Positions 53,746 to 63,580 of a DNA stretch of 64,000 nt are shown here, piece by piece. The position numbers and the translations under genes are program-made. The notes below the pieces were generated by a model. That model was not told the DNA's origin, did no database searches, and saw only the letters and a program-made list of their open reading frames with translations. The DNA comes from Deroplatys truncata (taxonomy: Eukaryota > Arthropoda > Insecta > Mantodea > Mantidae): positions 94,195,795 through 94,259,794 of the forward strand of contig CM060977.1 of NCBI GenBank assembly GCA_030765065.1, given 5' to 3'. Every line of letters starts with the position of its first letter. The stretch's first letter is position 1.

Positions 53746-55270
53746 AAATATTAATAAACGATGGGGCGTAGAGAAATCGTATGAATCTAACACAAGATTT
53801 TTCCATAATTAAACAATTTTTATACTTCTTTTACGCGAAATTAAAATTTATTTCATGCATGTTGCATGTTTTATACTTCTATTCTTGGAAAATAACTAAG
53901 AGTTGAGACCTAAACAGTTTAAATGCATATAAAATGATTACCTAATTATTTGTTGCTCCTCCAGCATGAAAATGAAAATAACAAACTTATTTTTGCTGAT
54001 GCTTAAAACGCCTCATATTAATGCTTGGAACTGTGCCTCTATAATGCGGTGGATTATACTGATAGGGGAATAATAAACCGCTTCTATCACACCTTTTACC
54101 TGGTTCACACTCTCCCCTTTTGTTTCATTCCTGAGCCTGAAATTGACCTGTGTTCATAGGTTAATGTTTGAGTACCAGACTTTTGACATCAAACCAATAC
54201 AGAGACGGACTAATTCAGGGCTGGTGTGTATACCGCTGTTCTAGCCACTCAGGTGAACTGGTTGCGTAATTCTTCCTGTTCACTGCTCACCTAGGTCTAA
54301 ACGTTGTTCATAACCTTCAGTGCCATTTACACAACCTGAGACTCATTCGAAGCGGAGAAGTGGGAGAGCTGCGTTGCCACGTTGTATTAGAGCACGTCAA
54401 CTGTTTAGCAGCGCGCCGAATAGCAAATACCGATTAAGGATTTACCATATGGTTAGAGCTAGGATCATAAACTAAATTGCAACTTTTCAGTACATAATAG
54501 TAGATTATGATGCAAGGGGAAAAAGAAGGGTTTTATTTCACAATCCTATGAGAAAAATAAAACCACTTTTAACACTGTGGCAGTCCTCGAATTTGTAAAA
54601 TATCAATAATAATGATAATGTTATGTTGATTCTTGAAACTAACAGTTATCACGTTTATAACGTGTTCTTGAAACAATACAAATGACGGTAAAAAAGCGAG
54701 ATGTCAGAAGTTTTGTTGATTCGCTATCAGTCATTTTCAGTGAAATTATTTTCATCATGTTTTGCCTTACACCAGACAATGAAGCGATTAAATGCCATTA
54801 TCATATTGCTTTCTGGATTTTTTTGGGGGTAAGTACTTCTAGTGTTGTTCTTTCTGCTGCTTCTTTAAACTTACCTGGCTCTTGTATTTCAGTTTCTTCC
54901 GAATTCATAATTTAAGTTAAATAAAAGAGTAACGTCTTAGATCACAGAAAGCTACCAATATAACGTATGGGCAAACTCCACAACGAATTGTGATTAATTG
55001 AAATATGACTATTTGTATTGTGAGCAGATAAAGGGAGTGCCATAAGAAATTAATCATGTAAAAGGACACAATGAAAAGTAAAACCTAATCAAGCCGAGTT
55101 ATTAAACATGTGAAAATGCAGAGACTAATTGACATGTGACTGGACTTGAAACCAAAGTTGGTTACAATGCAGATAATCTAAAGCTTTTAGTTAATGTGCA
55201 CTGTGTTAGAAGTTCTACTTTAAACTTGGCTGTCTAAATAATATATTTTATTGCTAATATTTTCCATTTA
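53746..55270. other. Unassigned 1.5 kb
   Basis: One 77-codon frame at 54682-54915 has no recognisable domain; no repeat recognised. Confidence 0.4.
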
Positions 55271-55274
55271 AGAT

Positions 55275-55430
55275 ACGGAGCATCATGGTTGGAAAGGTAG
55301 AATCAGATGACTGAAAAATTCATAGCAGGGATTTGAACCACGGATTTCCCGGTCTCCGTCCGGATGCTCTAACCACTGAGCTACCATGGCAACATGCCGG
55401 TACGACATAAATTCCCCAACTGATTCGCAT
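55275..55430 (-). mobile_element. SINE family F (antisense)
   Basis: The reverse complement carries TTGCCATGGTAGCTCAGTGG (A box), TTAGAGCATCCGGACGGAGA and the B box GTGGTTCAAATCCC, then TCAGTCATCTGATTCTACC. Matches the arms at 53395-53745 and 57260-57428. Confidence 0.7.
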
Positions 55431-55843
55431 TATGTATTGTTATTTTAATTATTCGCATATTACACGGAGCATCATGTTTATAAGACGTTTTAAGACATAC
55501 AGCTTAAATTATTTTAGAGATACAGTGACTTACGGCCACCAAACCCACAGCTAATGCAAAAATTAAATTGTTCACGTTCATGGTGATGGCAAGCCACTTC
55601 AAGACACGAGTCGGTTTGTTCGTCAGCAGAAGAGCAAGAAGACGAACCGCTGAGCTAGATATTCATTTTATCTACGCACTCGTCTAAAATTCCTTCTTTT
55701 CCCCATTGTTCTTTGACAAATCTCTTGCTATGTGATACCAGGGTCGCCCAATTCTCTGGCGTCACTTACTCTATTGCTTCCATTGTTAGCTGTTCCATTT
55801 TGATGAGGGTGAACCTTTCATTGTTTTTAGGTGCTCAACCTTG
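55431..55843. other. Unassigned stretch
   Basis: Nothing recognised before the palindromic element. Confidence 0.4.
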
Positions 55844-55989
55844 TACAGAGCGAGCCAAAAGACTCCGAAATGCCTGCGCGGTGATTTTCCTGTCCGCGTC
55901 CTGGGCGCTTGTTGCCGTCTGCCGCTATCATAGAAAGGCGCGGATGAAACCATACAACATTTTTAAAACTACTTTTAAAGGCTTTACTT

Positions 55990-56285
55990 ACCAACTTTAT
56001 GAAAGGAAATGCTGAACCTGGCCACCGTCGTTGTCCATACATTTTTGGCACCTCTTTAGGAAACTATCCATCATGGAATTTTTTGGAGGGGGATTTTCCA
56101 AACGATGATCGATGTCGTCTAATGTTTCTTCCGTAAGAGCCGAACGCCGCCTTTTAGATTTCTTAGCCTGAAGAGTTTCTGTGGCTTGAAATTTACTGTA
56201 AAGTTCATGGATCGTTGAACGGCCTGCAACTTTTAAACCTGGAAATCTTTCTGCAAACCGTACTTTGGCGAGCTCACCGAGTTAA
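55990..56285 (-). pseudogene. Internally deleted transposase in the left arm
   Basis: The minus strand reads RFPGLKVAGRSTIHELYSKF, then TLQAKKSKRRRSALTEETLD and a direct junction to MDSFLKRCQKCMDNDGGQVQ and a stop. An HTH/hinge region is thus fused to the C-terminal RC..C...GG block; the catalytic DDE/D domain is deleted. Confidence 0.65.
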
Positions 56286-56344
56286 CACATACCGATTAAA
56301 AATAAATAAACGCGATGCAGTAGAAAATATATTCTTTCATTCAT

Positions 56345-56692
56345 TATCTGTTTACCCTCCTCTTATGGAGGACTTACACCCCCCAGGACTTACAAGCGGG
56401 TGCCTGGGGTCAGAGGCCCGTCGAGGAGCACATCCAGGATGGGTGATCAGCCCAATGCCTGGTATGGGATGAAGGAAGTAGATGAAACGAAATGTTGGTG
56501 AAATGGATGAAAGGAAAGGTGATGATGGAGCAGTTAGTGGAATGAATGGCGGGGGAAACCGGAGAACCCGGAGAAAACCCGCCCAGACGCCGCTTCGTCC
56601 ACCACAAATCCCACATGCAGATCCCTGGGATTGAACCGGGTCGCCTCGGTGGGAGGCGAGCGGTCTAACCACTCGGCCACGGCGCCGCCAGT
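56345..56692 (-). mobile_element. tRNA-Ser/Leu-like SINE (antisense) inside the composite
   Basis: The reverse complement starts GGCGCCGTGGCCGAGTGGTT (A box) and CCCGGTTCAATCCC (B box), followed by a GC-rich body with GGGTTTTCTCCGGGTTCTCC. The tRNA part is well preserved. The body is shared with no other copy here. Confidence 0.65.
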
Positions 56693-56878
56693 AGAAAATA
56701 TATGCTGAGCCATAATATACAAAGATATTGTGGACAAAATAATAAATAACTTGTAATAACTGAATACATCACATCACCGTCAATTCAATACTGCACTTCA
56801 GGCTGCAAAGCTAAACCACAGCGTGACTTTGTTTATAGCAGCAGTACGTTATGTTTTTATCATACTTTCACACGGCCA

Positions 56879-57106
56879 GTGGAAAAACACCGCGCAGCCG
56901 GCAATATTGTTCATAAAATATCCCTCCGGGATAACATAAAACATAAAGTGTACAAGACAAATCCACACACCCTGGAAGAATTAAAACAAAATATCCGCCA
57001 GGAAATTTCTCAGCTTGAAGTACGGCAAGTGATGGATAGTCTCGTAAAGAGGTGCCAAAAATGTATGGACAACGACGGTGGCCAGTTTCAGCATATCCTT
57101 TCGTAA
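56879..57106 (+). pseudogene. Transposase C-terminal fragment in the right arm
   Basis: 75 codons: HKVYKTNPHTLEELKQNIRQ then EISQLEVRQVMDSLVKRCQK and CMDNDGGQFQHILS, the conserved C-terminal block of insect Tc1/mariner-superfamily transposases (PHTLEEL..NI, RC..C....G..FQH.L). Catalytic residues are absent. The same tail in inverse orientation is in the left arm. Confidence 0.7.
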
Positions 57107-57259
57107 AGTTGATCGGTAAAACTTTTAAAAGTAGTTTTAAAAATGTGGTATGGTTTCATGCGCGCCTTTCTATGATAGCGGCAGACGGCAACGAGCGCTG
57201 AGAACGCGGACAGGAAAAACACCGCGCAAGCGGTTCGGACTCTTTTGGCTCACTCTGTA

Positions 57260-57428
57260 TTATTGGAAGGATAGAATAAGGGAATGAAAATTTCAATGCC
57301 ATCCCCGGGATTTGAGCCAAAATCTCCTGGTTTCCTTCCGGTTTATTGGTTAGAGCAACCGGGGATCTGTGGTTCAAATTCCGGCAGTGCCATTGATTCC
57401 TTCAGTTGTATGATTCTACCTTTCCACA
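57260..57428. mobile_element. Inverted fragments of SINE family F
   Basis: 57263-57341 antisense (CAATGCCATCCCCGGGATTT) and 57343-57427 sense (TTGGTTAGAGCAACCGGGGA, GTGGTTCAAATTCCGGCAG). Directly follows the TA flank of the composite element. Confidence 0.6.
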
Positions 57429-57448
57429 GAGCTTGTGTGGAAGAAGAA

Positions 57449-58547
57449 TTAACCCTAGGACGCTCAGTGTTTACGGCTCTCTCTAACGCCCAGAGGGGTC
57501 ATTTTGAAACCCAAGCAAGTGTAAGTAAGTGAGGGTTTGATGAGTTTTAAATGCAATACAAAAATTGAATTATTCATGTTTACAGCAATTTTAGCTATTT
57601 GATACTTCTACACAATTGACGCATTTGTATTCAGCTTTCTTTGTGCACTTTCCACAAAGCATCTTCTTACAAACAGTGCACCTGGAAGTAGTTTTATTGC
57701 AGTTGCAAACTTTAAGAACATGACATTTAGGATGTTTCTGTGCTTATTTCGTCTAGATATTTATAATCGCCTCTGGTCCTACGAGTCTTCACAAAGTCAG
57801 AGCGTAGTTCCTCTGCAACTTGCTGAGAATCAGTATCATTACTACTAGATGATTCATCTTCTCTAGTTGTCTAAACTCTTCTTCTGAGTCGTCAGAAAAA
57901 ATTCATCATTCTCCAGAACTCTTTTTAACTCTGACAGTAGCTCATCTTCACGTAAATAACGTTTCCAATATATTTCAACCTTCACCTCATCATTACCTTT
58001 GTAACACTGGTTCTTGTAAGGGAATGATAAACAAAAGTATATTGTATGGTAAGCATTGTTGTTAGTTCATACTACAGAAGTACGAATAAAGTTAATTATT
58101 GCATGATAAGATAAAATGGGTTTAATAAGTGAGAGCATGAAATAAACTGATTTTTGCAAGTGAATGACAAAGTAAATCGTATTGAGTCCATTGTTGTCCA
58201 TTTATACCACAATAATATGAACAAAAGTTAATTGTCACATCATTAAGTAAAATACTGAAGTATGGAAGCACATGAAATAAACGTAAGGCAGATCAATAAA
58301 CAAAATTGTAGTATTATCTTAAAGGGGTCAACATGACCACTCCGGGCGTTAGAGGTTAAGCCTGCAAAAGATTACAATCGGTTGAGCGAAATACCCAATT
58401 TTTCAATATAATAAAAATACATTCCAAATGAGTAAAACTCGTAAAAGGAAATGTTGCTCCAATCACTCTGTGAAACATAGCTATCACTTAAAACAACAAA
58501 AAAAAAAAAAACGATCATTTTGATCCCTCTGGGCGTTCTAGTGTTAA
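57449..58547. mobile_element. Non-autonomous piggyBac-type element with TTAA ends
   Basis: TTAA at 57449-57452 followed by CCCTAGGACGCTCAGTG. The inverted right end is TTAACACTAGAACGCCCAGA. Internal motifs CTCTAACGCCCAGAGGGGTC (near 57483) and, inverted, CTCTAACGCCCGGAGTGGTC (near 58350) repeat the terminal pattern. TTAA duplication with CCYTAG ends is the piggyBac hallmark. Length 1.1 kb, well short of an autonomous element. Confidence 0.8.
57591..57960 (-). pseudogene. piggyBac-like transposase remnant: acidic segment joined to Cys-rich C terminus
   Basis: The last 49 codons (57743 to 57591) read HPKCHVLKVCNCNKTTSRCT then VCKKMLCGKCTKKAEYKCVN and C, a cysteine-rich domain with CxC, CxxC and CxxC pairs like the C-terminal zinc-binding domain of piggyBac transposases, ending in a proper stop. 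Upstream in another frame are QQVAEELRSDFVKTRRTRGD and an acidic Ser/Glu-rich stretch, as expected of the N-terminal region. The whole catalytic DDD domain is missing, so this is an internal-deletion derivative. Confidence 0.65.
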
Positions 58548-58823
58548 TTCCTTGTAGATATTGTAATGTACAATACAGGTCTTACAAGTGGTGACTCAGA
58601 CGTTGTAAGACAATATTACAATTGATGAAATATCTGGCTTTTACACGGCAGGACTCTTAACTTATTGCACGTTAGGACTCTATTATTGTACACTGTTATT
58701 TTCTCCAAACACACGACCCTCAACTACAAACAGAAAATAACGATAATAAGGCTCGTTTCACACAGGGGAACCGATGCCGATCGCTAGTGACGGTCACCGG
58801 TGATTGCTGTGATCACTCATAGG

Positions 58824-60782
58824 TAGAGTTACCAGAATTCTGGAACAAAAATTACGGACATTTAAATTTTTTTATGAAATTCAAGCAAACTATTTTTAGT
58901 AAAGTTCAGCGTGTGTTATCTGCAAAATATGAAACTATTTTGTCCACAAGATTATTATTTTTGATAAGATTCTGAAGTTTCAACATAAGCATCATGAAAT
59001 TCTAATAAGCTAATTTTAACGCCAATATTATTGGGATGAAAGCATCTTTGAAGTACAGAGACTGACTTCAAATCTAACGTATTGAAAACATCTATGCTGT
59101 AGTAATAAACTTTGAAGCTTCAACTTCATTTTTAACATTTTTGTTGAGGCAGTATTTTTAACACTTAAATGATTTCAGTCCAATTATATAATATATAATT
59201 CAATAACAGCCCGTCTTAAAAAAATTGTGTATGTAAAAATATATAAAAATTGCATATAACAGTTATTGTATATGTTTTTATTATAACGTACATGTATAAT
59301 AATGTTATGGGAATGTATTACATAATTTAATAATGTAGGAGCTGTGAGAATATAGGTCAAAAGTTGCTAACAATGAGGTAACCTTGAAGCAATAATGAAT
59401 TGGAAAGCTTAATAATGCTATTAGTAATCCTTGGAGCAACAATAATGTAATTTTGAGACAGTTTATAAATACCCAATCGACAACTAGAGAAAGACTAAAA
59501 GTTAAATAAAAGTATTCTATTGGAGTAGGATTAGCTAATCAGAGACTTGAAATAGATGCAATTTGCAAATTTAGGCGGTAGAAGCCAGTTGCTAGTAGAC
59601 AGTGTTCCTAACCGGTCGCGAGACGCGTCCTCGATAGGTTTAATACGTATTCAGTGTGAGATAAAAATTCATTATAAAGTTTGTGTGTTAAAAAAAGTGC
59701 AAGGAATTAATAAAAAATCTCACATCTCTATATATGTGAAGTGTTATTTAATCGTGTGAAGGATTAATAAATGGAGTGAAGTAAAAATTATAATTTGTGT
59801 AAGCCTACATTCCTTAGCCGCACCACTCCCTTTTAAGAGAAACATGTTTCTACAAATTAATACTGACGCAGCCGAAGCAAACTTAAATAAATATAATATT
59901 TAAAGAAGCATAAAAATGCAAAGTAGATTCTTAAACATTGGGGCAAAGGTCACCGCAAGGTGAACGTTGGGGCAAAGACCACCGGAACTTTGTACCATAC
60001 GTGAGACATTCAATCATCAAGTTTGGCTCCCCAACAGTTGAACTATAATAAAACTCCTCCTTAAAATAAACCTTCTTTGTTTACAAATCCTGCTGTGACA
60101 TTAATTGCTATTGCCTAAGTTTTTGTTTTTCGACAAGTAAACTTTCTATCATAGTATTTATTTATCAATTTTGATTAGCAGTCACCAGACTTCTGAGAAT
60201 AATAAATGAAAGTTACTCTCGAGCAGCACACTGTAGGTCTTCATGCTTTGCAGCCTTCCTCTGTATTGCTAACACTAGAAGCTTTCAATATTTGAGTTGC
60301 CAAGTAATTACATCTCTACGCCTACCAAATACACTTGTGAATTACAAACAATGCACATAACTTCATCTTCATTTCCACTTTCTTTATTTCTCTTTAGAAA
60401 TGGAAATTCCTTTTCTAACTCAGCTGAGAAGACACATTTACTCTTCCGACATTTTAGGAATGTTTAGACTACTTTTCTTACCGTTATCACCTGCCAATAA
60501 CAGCAAGGAACGTTACTAGAATCTTTGATGGATAAACCATACTACACTCTGCCACGATGCATCAATGCACAAGGCAAATATAGCTAATCTTTGTCAAAAC
60601 TTACTGTGATGACATCTAGTAACCAAAACTATAATAAATAAACAATGTTCCTTTCGCATTCAGATGTAATCAAATAAGAAAATACGGACATTTTGCCATT
60701 TTTTAAAAAGTACGATACGGACACGGACACTGCTTTCAAAATACAAACTGTCCGTGCAAAATACGGACGTCTGGCAACCCTA
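58824..60782. mobile_element. hAT-like element with a perfect 8-bp target duplication
   Basis: Left end TAGAGTTACCAGAATTCTGG and inverted right end TAGGGTTGCCAGACGTCCGT. CTCATAGG is on both sides (58816-58823 and 60783-60790). AATTACGGACATT and AAATACGGACA-type motifs recur near both ends. No transposase seen. Contains family C LTR sequence at 59145-60080. Confidence 0.75.
59145..60080 (+). mobile_element. Family C LTR and leader inside the hAT-like element
   Basis: Continuous version of the sequence split at 31856-33850: TGAGGCAGTATTTTTAACAC, ATAACAGCCCGTCTT, TAGGAGCTGTGAGAATATAG, GGTAACCTTGAAGCAATAAT, ACTGACGCAGCCGAAGCAAA, then TTGGGGCAAAGGTCACCG and TTTGGCTCCCCAACAG. No coding frame. Confidence 0.6.
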
Positions 60783-60838
60783 CTCATAGGTCAGTGGTGT
60801 CGGACTCTGCCGGTATTGCCAACTAATTGGTTAGTGAA

Positions 60839-61051
60839 ATGGACTCGAGCGAGGAGAAACTTTTTGATGTTAGTATTTCTACGGAGGAGGAGGAGAATGA
60901 AAAGAAAACGTTCATTACACGCACATTCACTGCTGCGTAATCGGCTGGAGAAAGGATTGTTTTATACTCTGTATGACGATCTGAGACCAGACGACAGGCA
61001 ATTTTTTCAGTACTTCTGAATGTCAAAAACTTCATTTGATGAACTGACATA
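60839..61051 (+). pseudogene. PIF/Harbinger transposase N-terminal fragment
   Basis: Starts MDSSEEKLFDVSISTEEEEN, an acidic N terminus typical of Harbinger/HARBI1-type nucleases. After a frameshift it continues LHAHSLLRNRLEKGLFYTLY then DDLRPDDRQFFQYF, the conserved LH.LL..R...G....L...LR.D...F..YFRMS region. A TGA replaces the expected Arg codon at 61017-61019; MSKTSFDEL follows in frame. The protein is cut by the SINE insertion. A possible continuation, SKAIPAEGKLISHIRGRL, lies at 63148-63210. Confidence 0.75.
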
Positions 61052-61249
61052 AATTAATTGAGTTTTATTTATGGGCGTTCTTTAACTACTATGGTCCTTA
61101 GCGTCCCATTATATATTGGACGTGTAAGACTGGTAATCTTTCTCAGGCTTGAGGTTCTTTTACCTGCCGTAAATCTATGACAGGGACCACCGGCTTTACT
61201 TCCCTTACAAAGGATGTCATGTTAAGAATTTTTACGCCGAAAACTCAAT

Positions 61250-62603
61250 CCGAATAAATCCCCTGGACATGACGGCGTCACGGCGCCCATGCTCCAGCAC
61301 CTTCCCAAGAAGGCCGTCATCCATTTGATGCGGATTTTCAATGCATGCCTTCACCTCCGTCACTTTCCAACTAGTTGGAAGGAGGCGCGGGTGGTATGCA
61401 TTTTAAAGCCCGGCAAGGATCCGGTCTTTCCATGCAGTTACCGCTCCATCAGCTTACTCCCAACCGTCTCAAAAGTCTTTGAGCGGTTGCTCCTTGCCCG
61501 CCTTACACCTCTTTTTGAGGAAAGGCAGCTCCTCCCGACCATCGGTTTGGTTTTCGCCATGGGCACTCCACAACCCTGCAGTTACTGCGACTGGCCGAGA
61601 AGGCCTCCCTGGGCTTCCAGGAGAACTTCAAGACCATAGCAGTGCTGCTGGACGTAGAGAAGGCCTTTGCCACGACGTGGCACCAAGACCTTTTGTACAA
61701 ACTCAAGGAGTCAGACATCCCTCCCGCCTATCTCGCCCTGATAAGCAGTTTCCTCCGGGATCGCACATTCAGGGTGAGAGTGGAGGGGAAGGTTTCCTCA
61801 GTCCGTCCCATAGCCGCTGGAGTCCCGGAAGGCAGCGTACTGTCCCCGCTTCTCTTCGGGCCTACATGTCGGACTTCCCCACGGAACCCAGGACTGTTAC
61901 GTGCCAATATGCCGACGACGTCCTCATAATGGCACAGAACAAGAATGCCCGATTCTGTTTCCCTCCACTACAGCGACAGCTCCGAGCCATTGGCAGGTGG
62001 AGCGAAAAGTGGAGGATGGCCATCAGCCCGGGGAAGAGCTCTGCGCTTCTCCTGGCGAAGGTCCGTCGGTGGCGGCCCGAGCGGCCTCTGAGGTTGCGGC
62101 GGAGGAGAATCCCCTGGGTTACCTCAGCCAAATACCTCGGAGTCACGCTCGACCGCGGCCTCACTTTCGCGCCACTTGTCAGGGCAAAGGTCGGCCTCGG
62201 CCACTCCGCGCTCAGGCAGCTGTACCCTGTATTCCGTTCCACAATGCCCATACGCCTCAAGCTACGCCTATATCAGGCGATTATCCCGCCCCTGATTCTT
62301 TACGGCTGCGAGGTCTGGGGATCGGCGGCAGCGACCACCATCCGCAGACTGCAAAACGTTCAGAACAGGGCGCTTCGGATGATCTATGATACCGGGCGTA
62401 GATTCCCATCACATATCCTACATACCCATTCCGGTCTCCCATACATCGTGGACGTGGTGCGGGAGAGAACCCGCACCATGTACGCGAAACTCACCTACCA
62501 CCCCAACCAGCTGGTTAACTCTTTGGGCCGCTATGACCACAAGGCACCACGGCGGAGGAAGAGCTACCGGTTGCCGAAAGACGGCTTGGGCCCCCGAGGC
62601 TGA
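61250..62603 (+). pseudogene. LINE ORF2 reverse transcriptase (jockey-like), two frameshifts
   Basis: Three overlapping frames give one protein. 61250-61545: NKSPGHDGV, CLHLRHFPTSWKEARVVCIL, PGKDP and YRSISLLPTVSKVFERLL. 61550-61860: FGFRHGHSTTLQLLRLAEKA, AVLLDVEKAFATTWHQDLLY and AAGVPEGSVLSPLLF (usual form GVPQGS). 61862-62603: CQYADDVLIMAQ with the catalytic YADD intact, KTSALLL-like SPGKSSALLLAK, YLGVTLDRGLTFAPL, LYGCEVWGSA and QNVQNRALRMIYDTGR. The endonuclease and ORF1 are absent (5' truncation). Frameshifts near 61548 and 61860 (a small deletion after SPLLFG) disable it. The motifs favour the jockey/CR1 side of the LINEs; clade assignment is inference. Confidence 0.85.
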
Positions 62604-62627
62604 GGTCTGCCAATCCCTCATTTCACA

Positions 62628-62845
62628 AACTTCCCCAAGTTAAGCAGCATTAGGCCCGGTCGCTAGCTGGATGAGTGACCATTTAGCAGCGATCCGCCCT
62701 GCCGCCAACTTGAGTACCTGCATCCCATCTTGCTTTGCTGCCATGCCGGCCTGCTTAGCTTGACGACCACACAAGCGGTCGCCCAAGTTAAGCAGCATTG
62801 GGCTTGGTCACCGCATGGTCGCTAGTCCGCCCATGAGGAAACGCC
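62628..62845 (+). other. Two 5S-rRNA-like segments in the LINE 3' region
   Basis: 62632-62685 (CCCAAGTTAAGCAGCATTAG, GCCCGGTCGCTAGCTGGATG, AGTGACC) and 62780-62825 (CCCAAGTTAAGCAGCATTGG, GCTTGGTC) resemble the internal promoter region of eukaryotic 5S rRNA (AAGTTAAGCARC.T.GG...GGT..GTA.TTGGATGGGTGACC). They are not complete 5S genes. Confidence 0.55.
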
Positions 62846-63130
62846 GAGACCCAGCCAAATGGTAGTGCAGAAAGCTAAACCCCGCCCAAGACAGACATAA
62901 ATCAAAAGCTTGTGCATATTCTTTTAAACCTCCTTTATCGCACAGGTAAAGCCGCATACGCGGCTAGGTACTGTGGCGATTATATTCCGCCCAGGTAAAC
63001 CTGGGCGACCTGTTCTCAATTGCTCGATTGCTGGATTGCCCGTAAAAATCCATTGCCCTCCGCCTGGTTTAAACCCGCGACCTCGGGAACTAGAGGCTAG
63101 CATAGTACCCCTAACTACGGAGGACGACAG

Positions 63131-63580
63131 AGGAACTGATTATATACTAAGCAAGGCTATCCCAGCAGAAGGAAAATTGATATCCCACATAAGAGGACGG
63201 CTTTATACTTAGCTTATAAAATCCTCCGTGTTAATCATCTCTTAACTCATGGCTACTATAACGATGGTACTACTGTGTTCGAGTATACTACAAAAATTAC
63301 TACCTGTCTCAAAGACCTTCTTGTGTGTGTATGTGTGGTAAATCTGCAACGCTGGTCTGTGATCAGTGTCCTAGTACGAACACACTATTCAAACTAATGC
63401 ATGTAGGTCGGCGACTGCTCTGAACACAGTGAGCAAGTCCGTTACATGTAGCGAAGGTGAGACACTGCTGCATCACAGTGACTGGGTGAGGCAGTGCAGT
63501 GTCCCGGAGTGAATGCTCTAATTCAAAAGAATGTATCTCTATCAGTGACTGTCACCAGTGCCCCAGTGTGAAACGAGACT
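63131..63580. other. Right-hand remainder of the Harbinger element
   Basis: Begins with a possible transposase continuation (SKAIPAEGKL at about 63150) and ends in the right terminal repeat. Repeated GTGACTG and CAGTG motifs (63475-63560) resemble the left subterminal region. Confidence 0.5.

Larger units (their letters stand above)
55846..57257. mobile_element. Palindromic Tc1/mariner-type composite with TA target sites
   Basis: Ends CAGAGCGAGCCAAAAGACTC and, inverted, CAGAGTGAGCCAAAAGAGTC, flanked by TA at 55844-55845 and 57258-57259. The inverted homology continues for about 200 bases (GCGCGGTG, CCTGTCCGCG, CTATCATAGAAAGGCGCG) and both arms carry the same transposase C terminus pointing inward. 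Between the arms lies a SINE (56345-56692). Confidence 0.75.
61246..63037 (+). mobile_element. 5'-truncated jockey-like LINE inserted in SINE S1
   Basis: GC-rich block holding the C-terminal two-thirds of a reverse transcriptase, followed by a 3' region of about 430 bases with two 5S-rRNA-like pieces. The 5' truncation, the nested position and the better-preserved frame suggest it is among the youngest insertions here. Confidence 0.75.
61052..63130 (-). mobile_element. SINE family S1 (antisense), split by a LINE
   Basis: The body (ATTTATGGGCGTTCTTTAAC ... TTTTTACGCCGAAAAC) occupies 61068-61243 and the head (ATTGCCCTCCGCCTGG, ACCTCGGGAACTAGAGGCTA) 63038-63128. Joined, they match the + strand S1 copies. 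The GCCCG/GAAA segment appears on both sides of the break, consistent with a LINE target duplication. Confidence 0.75.
58752..63580. mobile_element. PIF/Harbinger element, expanded by nested insertions
   Basis: Left end GGCTCGTTTCACACAGGGGA and inverted right end GTCTCGTTTCACACTGGGGC, next to TAA and TTA (TWA-type target, one mismatch). The GGTGA/GTCACCGGTGA-type subterminal sequence is also shared. Insertions at 58824-60782 and 61052-63130 account for about 4.0 kb, leaving roughly 0.8 kb of element. Transposase pieces are at 60839-61051 and after 63130. Confidence 0.7.

Noticed and set aside
61479..62603. 374-codon open frame as a functional host gene
   Set aside because: Only its second half is meaningful (YADD and downstream reverse transcriptase motifs); the first part is the wrong frame of the same LINE, separated by frameshifts.
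62628..62845. Genuine 5S rRNA genes
   Set aside because: Only the internal control-region part is recognisable; both ends of 5S and a terminator are missing.
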